A stretch of 64,000 nucleotides of DNA, taken from positions 620,001 through 684,000 of the forward strand of contig JAULSU010000007.1 in assembly GCA_030512335.1 (NCBI GenBank), given 5' to 3'. Each line of letters begins with the position of its first letter. Position 1 is the first letter of the stretch. The stretch comes from Immersiella caudata (Eukaryota; Ascomycota; Sordariomycetes; Sordariales; Lasiosphaeriaceae). Under the pieces are notes generated by a model that ran no database searches, was not told the DNA's origin, and worked only from the letters and a program-made list of their open reading frames with translations. Positions 44,938 to 55,600 of this stretch are shown piece after piece. The position numbers were made by a program, and so were the translations under genes.

Positions 44938-47010
44938 TCACGCAATGGCCATCTCTACTTTCTTTCCCTTCACACTCTTCCACTCGGTGAACGCCGCGCC
45001 GACGATGCTCACCACGCTCAGAGCAGTGAAGACGATGAACGTTTGAGTCAGTGCATCGTTGTAGGCCTGCGTTACCCCAGGGAGCAGCGCAGGGTCGACA
45101 ACGTGCTGCACATTGGTGGCACCCACGCCGAGAACGAACCTCGGCTCGGGGATCTCGGGTACGTAGGATGCAATGTTCTCGACCAGCTTGTTGGTGAACA
45201 CGTTCTGCGCGACCGACACGAAGAGAGCACCCCCGAGCGTCTGCATGAAGACGATGATGGCGGTGCCCGTGGGAACGTCTTCGATGGCGAGCACCGTCTG
45301 CACGGCCATGAGAGGCTGCTGCATGCCTAGACCGATGCCCGTACCAGCCAAGATCTGGTACCCGATCCATGCGCCCCTGCCTGTGTCAGGCTGGAAAGTC
45401 GTAAGGAGGCCGTAGCCGACCGAGACAAAGACGACGCTGGCCAGCATGAAGGGCGTGTAGTAGCCCCATGTGGTAACTGCTGCGCCTGCAAAGATTGAGA
45501 ACAGTACGCAGGAAATGAGCATGGGCAGGTTCATGATGCCCGAATCAACGGCGCTTGCGCCCTTGACCGCCTGAAACCACTGGGAAATTATCAGTTCATG
45601 ACCTCCATGCGAATTTCTGCTCCTGAGACGGCAGAAAGACGGGGGCAAACTTACGATGGGGAGGTAGTAGACAGACCCGAGGAAAGCAGCGCCGACGCAG
45701 AACGAGTAGAAGCCCGACGCCCAGACAGACCGCTTGAAGAAGATGCGCGGCGGCACAGTGCCCAGATCCTGCTGCTTGTGCTGGATGAAGAGGAAGACGA
45801 TGATGAAGACGCCGAAAAGGACAAACAAGAGGATGATGCGCCAGCTGTTCCACGCGTACTCGGTGCCGCCCCATTGCAAGGCGAGAAGGAGGCAGATGAT
45901 AGCAGGCATGAAGACGGCGGTTCCAAAGGGGTCGAACCGTTTGATGCGTTCCCACATGGTGTCGTTGTTTGTGATCTCTCTGTGGGGATCCGGGAAAAAG
46001 ATGGCAATGACCGCAATGGTGATGGCACCGATCGGCAAGCTGTGGTACACAATCGTCAGCGATTCCGCTTAAAAGCGAATCATAGGCAACGCAGAGTCTC
46101 AGGCGCGCTCGTGTCACGCCCAAGACAGCCAAAGCCACAATAGTCAAATGACAGCAGGGGAAGACTCACTTTATGTAAAAACACCAACGCCATGTAACCT
46201 TGTCGGTGAACACGCCGCCAAGGAGCGGTCCTGAGACCGAGGCGATGCCGTACATGCTACCGATCATCCCGCTGTAGATGGGGCGCTTCTCGAGCGGCAC
46301 CGAGTAGGCTAGGATGATAAGTGCCCCGGAGAAGACAGCAGCCGAACCCACGCCTGCGACGGCGCGACCGACAATGAGCGTGACGCTGTTCTGTGCCACG
46401 GCGCATATTAAGCTGCCAACCTCAAAGATAAAGATGGCGATGAGGTAGATCAACTTGATGCTGAAGAAGGTGTAGAATCGGCCGAATAGTAGCTGCAGAG
46501 CAGCGGTGGTGAGGAGATACGCTGCATCCGGGTCAGATCCCTGTGCTTGGAGCGCCACGTGTGGAACATACCGCTTCCGTACCATCCAACATCTGGTAGA
46601 CTCTTGAACTCGTTTGTGATCTCGGGGATGGCGGTTGCGATGATAGAGTTGTCTATGGCTGTGTTAGCAGCCATCCCGTTCGCGCAATGTGTTCACCTAC
46701 CAAGCGCCATCAAGAAAACGCTGAGGCACAGAGCCAGCGTGATCAGACCGAGCTTCATGCCAGACGGGTATTCGGTGCCATCCTGTCGTGTGTTTGTTGG
46801 CTGGATGCTCTGGCCGCTCTTCGATGCAGCTGTTGCTTGCCGCGCAAGCTCCTCGACCTTCTCGGGCTGGGCTTCGCTAGGAGTAATAGCGTTGGTGGGG
46901 GGGGCTGTCTCAACATCGGACTTCTCGTCACCGATGACGCTGTTCGCGGCGATGGTAGCTGCCTCCGACTCCGGCAGCGTCGGCGCCGCGGACACGGCAA
47001 GCTTCTCCAT
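44938..47010 (-). CDS. MFS multidrug/toxin efflux-type transporter (14 TM, DHA2/DHA14)
   Basis: Five exons: 47010-46701, 46652-46572, 46521-46170, 46039-45655 and 45579-44938, giving 589 aa. A disordered 80-residue N-terminus precedes helix 1 (LGLITLALCLSVFLMALDNS), whose DNSIIATAIPEIT signature is typical of 14-helix drug:H+ antiporters. LPDVGWYGSAYLLTTAALQL, GRAVAGVGSAAVFSGALIIL (motif C region), GSMYGIASVSGPLLGGVFTD and WRWCFYINLPIGAI complete the pattern, and ILAGTGIGLGMQQPLMAVQ lies in the second half. Proteins of this type export fungal metabolites or fungicides. No adjacent biosynthetic core gene was found, so its cargo is unknown. Confidence 0.92.
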
Positions 47011-48768
47011 GGTTGGCTACCTCGCGGATGTAGCAGTCGACGATAGGGCTCAAAGTAAGTTCGTGTCGATGTTCCAGCGGCTGTGGCTTTGTCCTGGTAG
47101 TCTCGTGCTGTCCGTTTTGCTAATTGTAGCAGAGGCGCAACGAGGCTGCTGGGGGCGCGCCCTTATTATACTCGGGAAGGCAGGTAGTCGCCAAAATCCC
47201 GTCAACACGGGCGAATTTGGGGGTCCCTGCCATCCCGCCTGGCGCGTCTTTGCAGCTTGGGATGGGGCCCCCGGGAAACGTCCAATCCAATGTTGGCATC
47301 GGTAGCAGGGAGTGCTCGGATGCTGCCAGGAGGCACGCACACGGCCTTTTCGATCACCGTTTGTCTCCGAACTTACTCGGAGCCCTTTGTCCACCGTGTG
47401 GGATGTCTCCGATCCAATGGCCTCTCGTCCCGCATCCTGAATTCCGGGTTGGCAATCTAGCACTGCCTAATAGCAAATCCGGCTCACAACGCGGACGATT
47501 TCAGTTGCAGATGGCATCTCAATCTGGGGACGAGCTCAGCGACCATCGTGAAGATTTCATTTGTTGCACCTCAGCAATAGTCACTAACGCGTTGCCGGAT
47601 CTGGCGTTGGGGAACGCGGCCTGGATCCTGTTCCACGACGGCGGAAGACAGGCCTGGCAGCAAAAGTTCCAGACCAGGATGGTTGCATTACCGATCTTGG
47701 CGCTTGTTGGGCTTAGGTCGAAGCGTTCACAAGAGCCCAGCCGTGGCTGTGCTGGAAGAAAACGGAGCAGCGCACTGCATCGACGGAGCCAACCGGAGGC
47801 AGAGACGGCCGAAACGGGAACCAGAGCGCTGAAGAGTCATCGCTGAAGCAAGCGATGCAAAAGTCGCTCAAATTGGTCGGGTAACAACCTTGGTATAGTC
47901 TCGGCAGGTACGAATCAGACCGTCTTAAGCAACGGGAAATTTCAGACAGCCTGCTGGAAACAATCGGAATGGTCGCAACTCTTTCTGAACCTGGCGGCCC
48001 CGTGACTCCTCAAATTCATCTTCCCGAAACGTGCTTCCGAGAAAAACTCGCCCAAGGGTTCGATTGCTTGGTTACCATGGAACCCATGACATGAAGCATG
48101 GAGTTGCCAACGTCGTGCTGGCAAACACGGGGAAATATTGGGTTGTGCTTGAGAAATCCAAAAGATATCTGGTCTGTGCCGCAATTTTCCCCAGCCGGGC
48201 GCTCGGGGTTATCTCAGAACCCGAAATAAAACGCCACAAATCACACTGGCATGCGGGACGCTGCGACAGGCCGGCAGGATGACGTTCGCCGACAGCCGCA
48301 GCGAGACGGGAAGCTGACGCCCGGGGTTTCTCGGTAGGGCATGTTCGGACATCAATTCGGGCCGGTGATATCGGGGTTTCGGGTTCACCGAGGCGGAGTG
48401 TGACGCTCCATTTGCCCAGCCGACGTCAGCAAATTGAGGTTCTCATAACTCCTGGCACTGAGTAGTTCGGTCTCATGGGTCCCGCCTCGGAACATCCCGC
48501 CGCCGTTTTCAACTGTCCCACGTGTCCCCGAACCCTGATGTGCCGATCACGTAGATCACGGATTGCATCACATCGCCAAACTTCTAGTGGAGCGGAAAGT
48601 GCACAACGAGGGCCACATGATGATGTATTGTTCATGCGGCTGCATACCCGGCAGCTACTTAACTCTAGCAGACTAAGTTAACAAACAACGCCGACTATCA
48701 GAGCCTAGGTAGTTTTTAAACTAATAAGACTGAGCAAGGAATATTCTCACGCCGAGCATAGTAGCCAT
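47011..48768. other. Long intergenic stretch, no recognisable gene
   Basis: 1.76 kb upstream of the efflux transporter. A 209-codon plus-strand ORF at 47217-47846 has no motif and reads as chance in GC-rich DNA. Promoter elements for the transporter should lie here. Confidence 0.45.
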
Positions 48769-50692
48769 TCATTCAATAGAGCTCTGCTCCCCATAACCCG
48801 AAGCCCTCCTATGCAGACTTGACTTGCGCGGCTCATCTTCCTCGTCAATTACCTTGGCCGAAACAGGTGTAAAGTGCCGCCCTCGCCTCGATCCAAAATT
48901 GCCCCCGATAGTGTTGCATGTATCAATAGAGAGAGCACCCGAGGTGCTATCGTCAGCAGTAGGCTCAGAAAGAGGGTGCTGGGGAGCAGGTATTGGCGAA
49001 CATGTCGCTGGCAAACCTGCACTGTCACCAGCAAGGTCGAGACCAAACTTTCCTGCCGACGGACTACCAGGAGCACCGCCAGAAAATACAGTCTCGGTGT
49101 TGGGAGAGACGCTGAGAGAGCCGAGGCCTTCGGTGGATGTTGGCATCGGCATCATGCCCCCAAGGCCAAAGGCGGGCTGAGAGAACTTGCGAATCTCGGT
49201 TGGGAGCCCATGCGGCGTGGACCGTGTCGAGCTGGGGTTGGAGCCACCGACATTGAGATGACGATTCTCCTTGCGAGACTTGATCTCCGAAGACGGAAGC
49301 GGAATCGCATGGGGCGGGAGGGCATAAGTGGGGATAGGAAGGGGGGTGGGCTGACTAAGAAGAGAATGTGGGAGGGACGACACGAGGTCCGATGCCATCC
49401 CATACGAAGAGAAAGTGAACTGCGGACACTGGGCTTCCTCGTTCGTGCCTGTTGCTGGAGTGTTCGTCGGGACCTTGAGAGTCATCGGATGGTCCTCGAG
49501 GCTGGGGCCCGAGATATGCATCGCGTCGCCACTCCGGTTCGAAATGTAGTCCGGCATGCTGGTGTCGCTGGACTGCTTGCTGGTGTTACGGGCAGGCCAA
49601 ACCGTTCTTCCTCCTAACTCTAGGGATGACTGGCCACTGGAAAACGCGTTGGTCCAGTCAAAATACGCCGTCTCGCTGGAAGGGCCAGGGAAGGACAAGG
49701 ACGAGCCTCCCGTGCTCCCACGCGGGAGGAACGGCATTGGAACCGGTTGTCCGGCGAAGAAACTAGCTGTAGCTTGGGGCTGGAGGACGCCGCTCGCGCC
49801 GAAAGACGGAAACCCCTGGGCCTTGTTTTCCCGGAACGAAGGCCTCTTCCTAGGCGAGTGTGCGTGTGAATGAACACCGTCCTCGGGTTGGTAAGTTGGC
49901 ACTGGGCCGGGGGGGTTGTACGGTGTGCGTCTCCACATGGCAGGGCTAGGCCAAGCGATGCCGTTGCTCTCGAGTAGCTCTTCCAACCCGTTAGAGCCGA
50001 AGATGAGAAAGCGAACGATTCACATACCCAATGGAGCGTGCTGGAAAGAAAACGCCACGATGTTTTTCACCCTCTCGATGGGGACTGACATCGAGTCTCT
50101 CGGAAACCCTTCGCTGAGTATGACCTTGATGCGGCCGAGGTCGTCGCTGGGACTCCAGTAGTTCTGGTACAGCAGTTCGCGGCGAAAGTGTGGGAACCTC
50201 AGTCGTTCGAGCTCGCCCGTCTTGGTGAACTCTGTAGCTTCATGTCAGGGGAGTGCCCAGAACCAGAACATGGTTGGAACATACCGAAGGTACTAGTGAT
50301 CAAGTGAGGTCCGTTGACGTTCCGGTCAAATGTTGTCGACCTATCAGCGGTCAGTGGACCAAGCACGACAACACAGACCGAAGGACGTACGACATGAGCC
50401 TTCCATCGAGCAGAATGCGGGCCTCAAACCTGATAAGATCTGGATGCTTGCTGTAGGTCAGGGCGAACTGGCTGATCTCGGGTTTCCTCCAGCAGTGGAT
50501 CGAAATCTGGAATGGGGTTCCGGCGGGTAGGCTGGGGACGAAGCATGTCATTACGGGCATGCCTGCCGATCCGTGGCTGTGGCATAGTTCAGGATCCGGA
50601 ATCGCATGGCAAGCGACTTTGAACTCCTTGAACGGAATTTTGGCGTCTCTGCCAACCGGAAAGAGGATCACGTCCCAGTCCTCGAATCGCAT
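48769..50692 (-). CDS. Conserved filamentous-fungal protein, folded N-terminus plus long disordered tail
   Basis: Four exons, 50692-50391, 50340-50285, 50231-50028 and 49979-48769, give 590 aa with every phase matching. The first 190 residues start MRFEDWDVILFPVGRD and include TPFQISIHCWRKPEIS, FEARILLDGRLM, RRELLYQNYWSPSDDLGRIK and MSVPIERVKNIVAFSFQHAP. These look like a beta-sandwich domain shared by unnamed fungal proteins. The last exon encodes about 400 residues rich in Ser, Pro and Gly, probably disordered, including Pro-rich TPLPIPTYALPPHAIPLPSS. The exon 4 start at 49979 is needed to keep the frame. The function is unknown. Regulatory scaffolding or DNA-linked roles are only guesses. 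Confidence 0.75.
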
Positions 50693-51551
50693 GGCGGGAT
50701 GCAGCGCCGAACTGTGCAGAACGACAGGGAAACAAACTAGCAAACGTGAAGCCAAGGAAGAAACAAGAAACAAGCCAAGTCAACCTCGCCCGACGGTTGA
50801 TAAGAATCCAGACCAAGCTCCAAAAGTGTTGAGGATATGTGAGTTAGACGCCTACGCCGACGTCAAGCGGCAGATCACGCCACGCCACGGCTTCATCGTC
50901 GGGGCCGAGAAAAAAAAGGGCGTGAGTCGTTCCTGCCCATGGAAAGAGCCGTAGCTGCAAACAACTTGATGGGCACCTGCCAGGGGGGGTCCCTCTCAAC
51001 CTGAGAGCATGGCACGCGGTGGAAGAAACGAGTCTGGTCCCCCACAATCCAGGTGGGGACCACATACCGATCTGGAAAAGGTGTTATTCAGATGCAAAGA
51101 GGCACTTGAAGGATTTTTTTACCCTCTGCCCCGAAATGCAAGGGCTAATAGGAATGTGAGAAGGCATAGGCAACTTCTGACCAAGGGCTAGGGAGGAATG
51201 TCAAACTCGTTGCTCCTACCACGTATAAGGCATCGGTCCCGTGTCCACCACGACCTGCAGAATGATCAAGGCGTAAAGATAAAGTAGGGAGGGTGGTTGA
51301 CAGCGGAAGTCACGTCCAGGTAGCGCAGCGCAGCTGACGATGCAAATCACACCAAATGGGTGGGGGCCGCTGAAAGTGACGCCAACGTGACCGACATTTC
51401 ACGGGAACATGGGATAGAGCGTGCTATCAAGACAGATTCACACTCGGGAATAGGGTAACCTAGTAGCGGCTGCCACCAAAAGCCCAGAAAGCTGTTTGAC
51501 TGGTCAACGTTAAAGAAACTGCTAGTTGATGTACATGCCCAACTCATCCGG
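50693..51551. other. Intergenic
   Basis: Upstream region of the preceding minus-strand gene. ORFs are short and lack motifs. Confidence 0.5.
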
Positions 51552-52180
51552 TCACGGGTCAGGGTCACCAGCCTTTCTCGCCTGTCTCGACATTAGTTTC
51601 ATCTCGCAAAATCGGGGCTCGATGTGAGGCACTCACCAGAATAGCACCAGCTCCGCCGAGTTCCTTTTCCAGGCCACCCTCAAACTCGCGCGGGTACGAG
51701 CGCTTGTCGGGATACGAGATCTTCACGGCGTAAAGAACGCCGAAGAAGACCGTGATAAACGCCCCGATCTGGGCAAGACCCTTTCCTGTAGTCGTCCATG
51801 TGTACTCGTACGGACTGAACATGCCCAGAATATCGTGATCCTCATGCACAGGCTCGCCATAGTTTCTCCGTTCTTGCTTATCCCACCAGTCGGCGTGAGG
51901 GTCGCGGAATTGGCGCTTGATGCGAGGAGGGTTGACGTAGCCGCCGTTCTGCGTGAATTGTCAATGCTCATGCTACCGACTAGCCCCAGCATCTCGAAAA
52001 CCATACCATCTCGGGGTCCTCCTTGTCAGTCAGGGTCGGGTATTCCGAGTCCGGGTAGTACTCCTCGAGAGTCTTTCTGCCCACAATGGCATCCGGCATG
52101 AACGTTCGGCGTTGCAGGACGGGGAGCCGACTCGCGGCCACGAGGCGGGAGGATGCCCCCACAATTCGACGGGACAGCAT
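51552..52180 (-). CDS. NADH:ubiquinone oxidoreductase subunit NDUFB8 (ASHI)
   Basis: Three exons, 52180-52007, 51948-51637 and 51581-51552, give 171 aa. NDUFB8 is an accessory membrane-arm subunit of mitochondrial complex I. The N-terminus (MLSRRIVGASSRLVAASRLP) is a basic mitochondrial presequence. Conserved blocks are LEEYYPDSEYPTLTDKEDPE, NGGYVNPPRIKRQFRDPHAD, WWDKQERRNYGEPVHEDHDI and LGMFSPYEYTWT. One membrane helix (GLAQIGAFITVFFGVLYAVK) and SYPDKRSYPREFEGGLEKEL follow. The last 10-codon exon (ARKAGDPDP) is supported by a GTGAGT donor. A divergent 433-bp region separates it from SWR1. Confidence 0.9.
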
Positions 52181-52613
52181 CTGTGTCAATCGCAGGTTAG
52201 CAGCTTGCAGAGAATTTCACTGTCCCAATTGGCACGAACCTTTGCGAGGGAGCGCCGCGATGCGGTCGAACTGCAGGGCAAATGTTGTTTGGAAGTCAGT
52301 CTTGATGACGAACGTCGATTGATGCTCCTGAAGCTTTGGAGTTGGAACCGAGCTGGATCAGGATGGCAGCTGATTGGGTGGAAGGCGCCGCCGGGAATTA
52401 GCCGAGGTTATTTGGCCTCAGGCAGCAACGACGCGGTGCTGGAGCGCTTCCAAGGCTGTCAAAAATTTGTTGATGACTGGCGTTCTCGGTACAACTCACG
52501 GTACAGCCTGCCTGTATGATCATATCCAGACTCTGATGGAAGATCGAGAAGTCCGCATTCGCCCTGCCGAATGCCTGTTTCGTTGAGACCGCTCTCCCCT
52601 GTCACGCACCGCG
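52181..52613. promoter_or_regulatory. Shared divergent promoter of NDUFB8 and SWR1
   Basis: 433 bp between two divergent start codons and the only upstream sequence available to both. No specific site was identified. Confidence 0.5.
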
Positions 52614-55600
52614 ATGACGGAGATCGCGTCGCCTCTCTCCGCCAGCCCAACGTGCGGTGACCTGCCTGCCATCAACGGCAACAATGACGCTCACGACGCC
52701 CCTGTCGCCGACATTGTCGATGCGCATGAGCCACTTTCATCCGAACATGGTGCCTTCCCCGCGAACAAACATAGCGAACCGCCTAGTCCGGCCAAGCTCC
52801 TCAACAGCCAGACTGCTCTATCCAACGGCGTCAACGGTCATGCACACGATCCAGCTTCGATGGAGGACGGTCCGCCGGCGAAACGGCGCCGCGTGCGCGA
52901 CTCAACACCAGACACGGCGTCGCGGCGTCCCAAGCCTGAATCACCGCCGTGGAAGAAGATAGAAGCTGAGGGACCATCAACATTCGTGGCACAAGATGGG
53001 CGTCGGAAGTCCGGGCGCATCAACACCATTCCCATCGAGCTCCAGAGCGGCGACAAGAGAATCACCCGTCGAGCCCTACATGGCCAGCAAGCCAGCCCCC
53101 CAAAGGGGCGACGCCTGTCGACTAACGGCCACGGCACGCCGACGCACACGACACCTTTAGCATCGAATTTGTCGAGGCGTCTGTCATCGTCAGCCAAGCC
53201 TATGCCACCGCCCAAGGCCCCAGCGGCCAGATCGTCTTCGCGAAAAGTATCTCAGCCGGAACCCAAACCAACCGCCCGAACTCGTCGTCGCTCCGCTTCT
53301 CCCCACCGCCCGACAACCCCCACGAGAGCCGTCGGCACGCGTCGGTCAACGCGTCATGCCCAAGAGACCAGCGAAGACACATCGCCTGATGCCACACGCA
53401 CCACTTCCCGGAGCAGAGCGTCTCGAACCAGACCCCCACTCACCGTCATACCCCTGGTTCACCGCGACCAAGCGAACATTCGACGCAAGCTCGGTCCGAC
53501 ATTCGAGGAATACCTTGATCGCGCGGTTGACATCCCCGTAGAGGAAGGCGGTTTGTTGGCCCTGGAAGATGGCCCACGATATACAGTTGAGATGGCGACG
53601 CACGATGCTCAGCTCATCTTGCGGGCCGAGAAAGAGGCGGAGCCAGGCGGCATCCTCTCCAAGGAGAGATGTAGTATATTCGAGCCAGAGCCCGAAGAGG
53701 AGCCCCCGCGACAATGGGCGCATATGGACCACCTCACTAAAGCTATGAGCAACTTTCGCAGGCTTATGCTCCAGGAACAACAGCGTCACCGAGCCGTCGC
53801 TAAACGACTGGCCATAGCATGCGAAGTCGAGTGGAAGCGGCGCAATCCCCAACCCAAAACGGCCGAAGAAATCGAGCTCGAGCAGCTAGAACGGGGCAGA
53901 ACAAAGTGGCGCCAGGTGAACAAGGCGATTTTGGGGACATGGGAAAATGTGAAGGCGGAGATCAATCGTCGTCGCCTCGCAGAGTGGGAGCTGGAAGAAC
54001 AACGCCGAGTCAAGGCTGCGTTGAACCAGGCAGTCAATCTCTCGGAGCAAAAGCTACAAGCGAGACAAGCGCAGATAGACACCGAAGATATGACGGATGA
54101 CCTCGTGGATGAGGATGATATGGACGATGAATCCGAGAGTGATCTAGGCAGTGGATCCGGAGAAGAAGCGGAAGAGGACGAGAGCAACATGTCCTCTTCA
54201 GACGATGATGACAATAACGATGACAATGACGATAAGAATTCCGTCTTGTCCGATGAGGGCCTTACCCAAGAGCAGCTGCGCGAGAAGTACGCCAACCTTC
54301 CAGATCTTGATGCCCCCGGAAGCGCTAAAAAAGAACCGAAAAATGGTACGGGTCAGTATGCTGAGAACGATGCGGAGGGTGACACGAGCGATGAATCGGT
54401 GGACATGGATGATGATCTGGGCTCGACGGAGGACGACTCGGCCGACGACGATGATAGCGATGACACCGAGGATGATGCCGAGGAGTCGGAGGATGAGCCT
54501 ACGGGCCTCCTTGGCCTTTTCTTCAAGAAGTCGGAGCTGAAGAAGCTCAAGGACGAAGCGGAACCGAGCCCAGCGGCGGTAAATGATGATGTCGAGATGC
54601 AAGACGCTGAGACGCCTGCCGAGACGCCCGCAGAACCCCAGGAGCCGCGCTCGCCGATAGGCAAAGACCCGGACATCGGGCTCCAAGGTGGGCTCGCAGG
54701 AACGGCGTGCAGCTTGCAGGAGCCAACTCTCAACGGCGACCATAAAGAGGAGTTAGATGTGAGCCCTCACAGCAAAGTCACGCCAACTGGTGAGGTCGGG
54801 GATGACGACGGACCACCAGCCTCACCACCAGTAACAACCGCCGTTGGTGAAACACCAATCACAGTTACAAGCGAGCCAGATGTGCCCATGCTTGACATCC
54901 AGTCAGACTTCCCAGTGGATCGTCAAGAGGCCCCTGAGATCGAAATCACCCAGCCACAGCCCAACGGCCAACACCAAAAGCCGGATGCTGGCGCTGAGAC
55001 ACATGTGCAGAGCCCTCCCAAGACCCAATCGCCCGAACCTTTGGATGAGCCCAAGCCCGCGGAGGTAGAAACGCCCACCACAGAAACCCTGCTCAATCTT
55101 CCAAAGACAGAGAGCAGGCTGGTATCCCCTCAGCCAACCGTGGTTGCAAAAACCGAAATACCATTTCTTCTCCGCGGGACGTTGCGAGAGTACCAACACC
55201 TTGGTCTTGACTGGCTCGCGGCACTCTATGCAAACAACACAAACGGGATTCTCGCCGACGAGATGGGCCTGGGGAAAACCATCCAGACCATTGCACTCCT
55301 GGCCCACCTCGCTTGCCATCACGAGGTCTGGGGCCCTCACCTTGTTATCGTGCCGACAAGCGTTATGCTCAACTGGGAAATGGAGTTCAAGAAGTGGTGC
55401 CCGGGTTTCAAGATCCTGACCTACTACGGTAACCAGGACGAGCGAAAGAGGAAGCGGCAAGGGTGGACGAACGACGACATCTGGAACGTTTGCATCACCT
55501 CTTACCAGATGGTTCTCCAGGACCAGCAGGTGTTCCGGCGGCGACGCTGGCATTACATGATCCTTGATGAAGCCCACAACATCAAGAACTTCAAGTCGCA

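Noticed and set aside
47217..47846. 209-codon plus-strand ORF
   Set aside because: No motif, no splice logic, and composition like its random surroundings.
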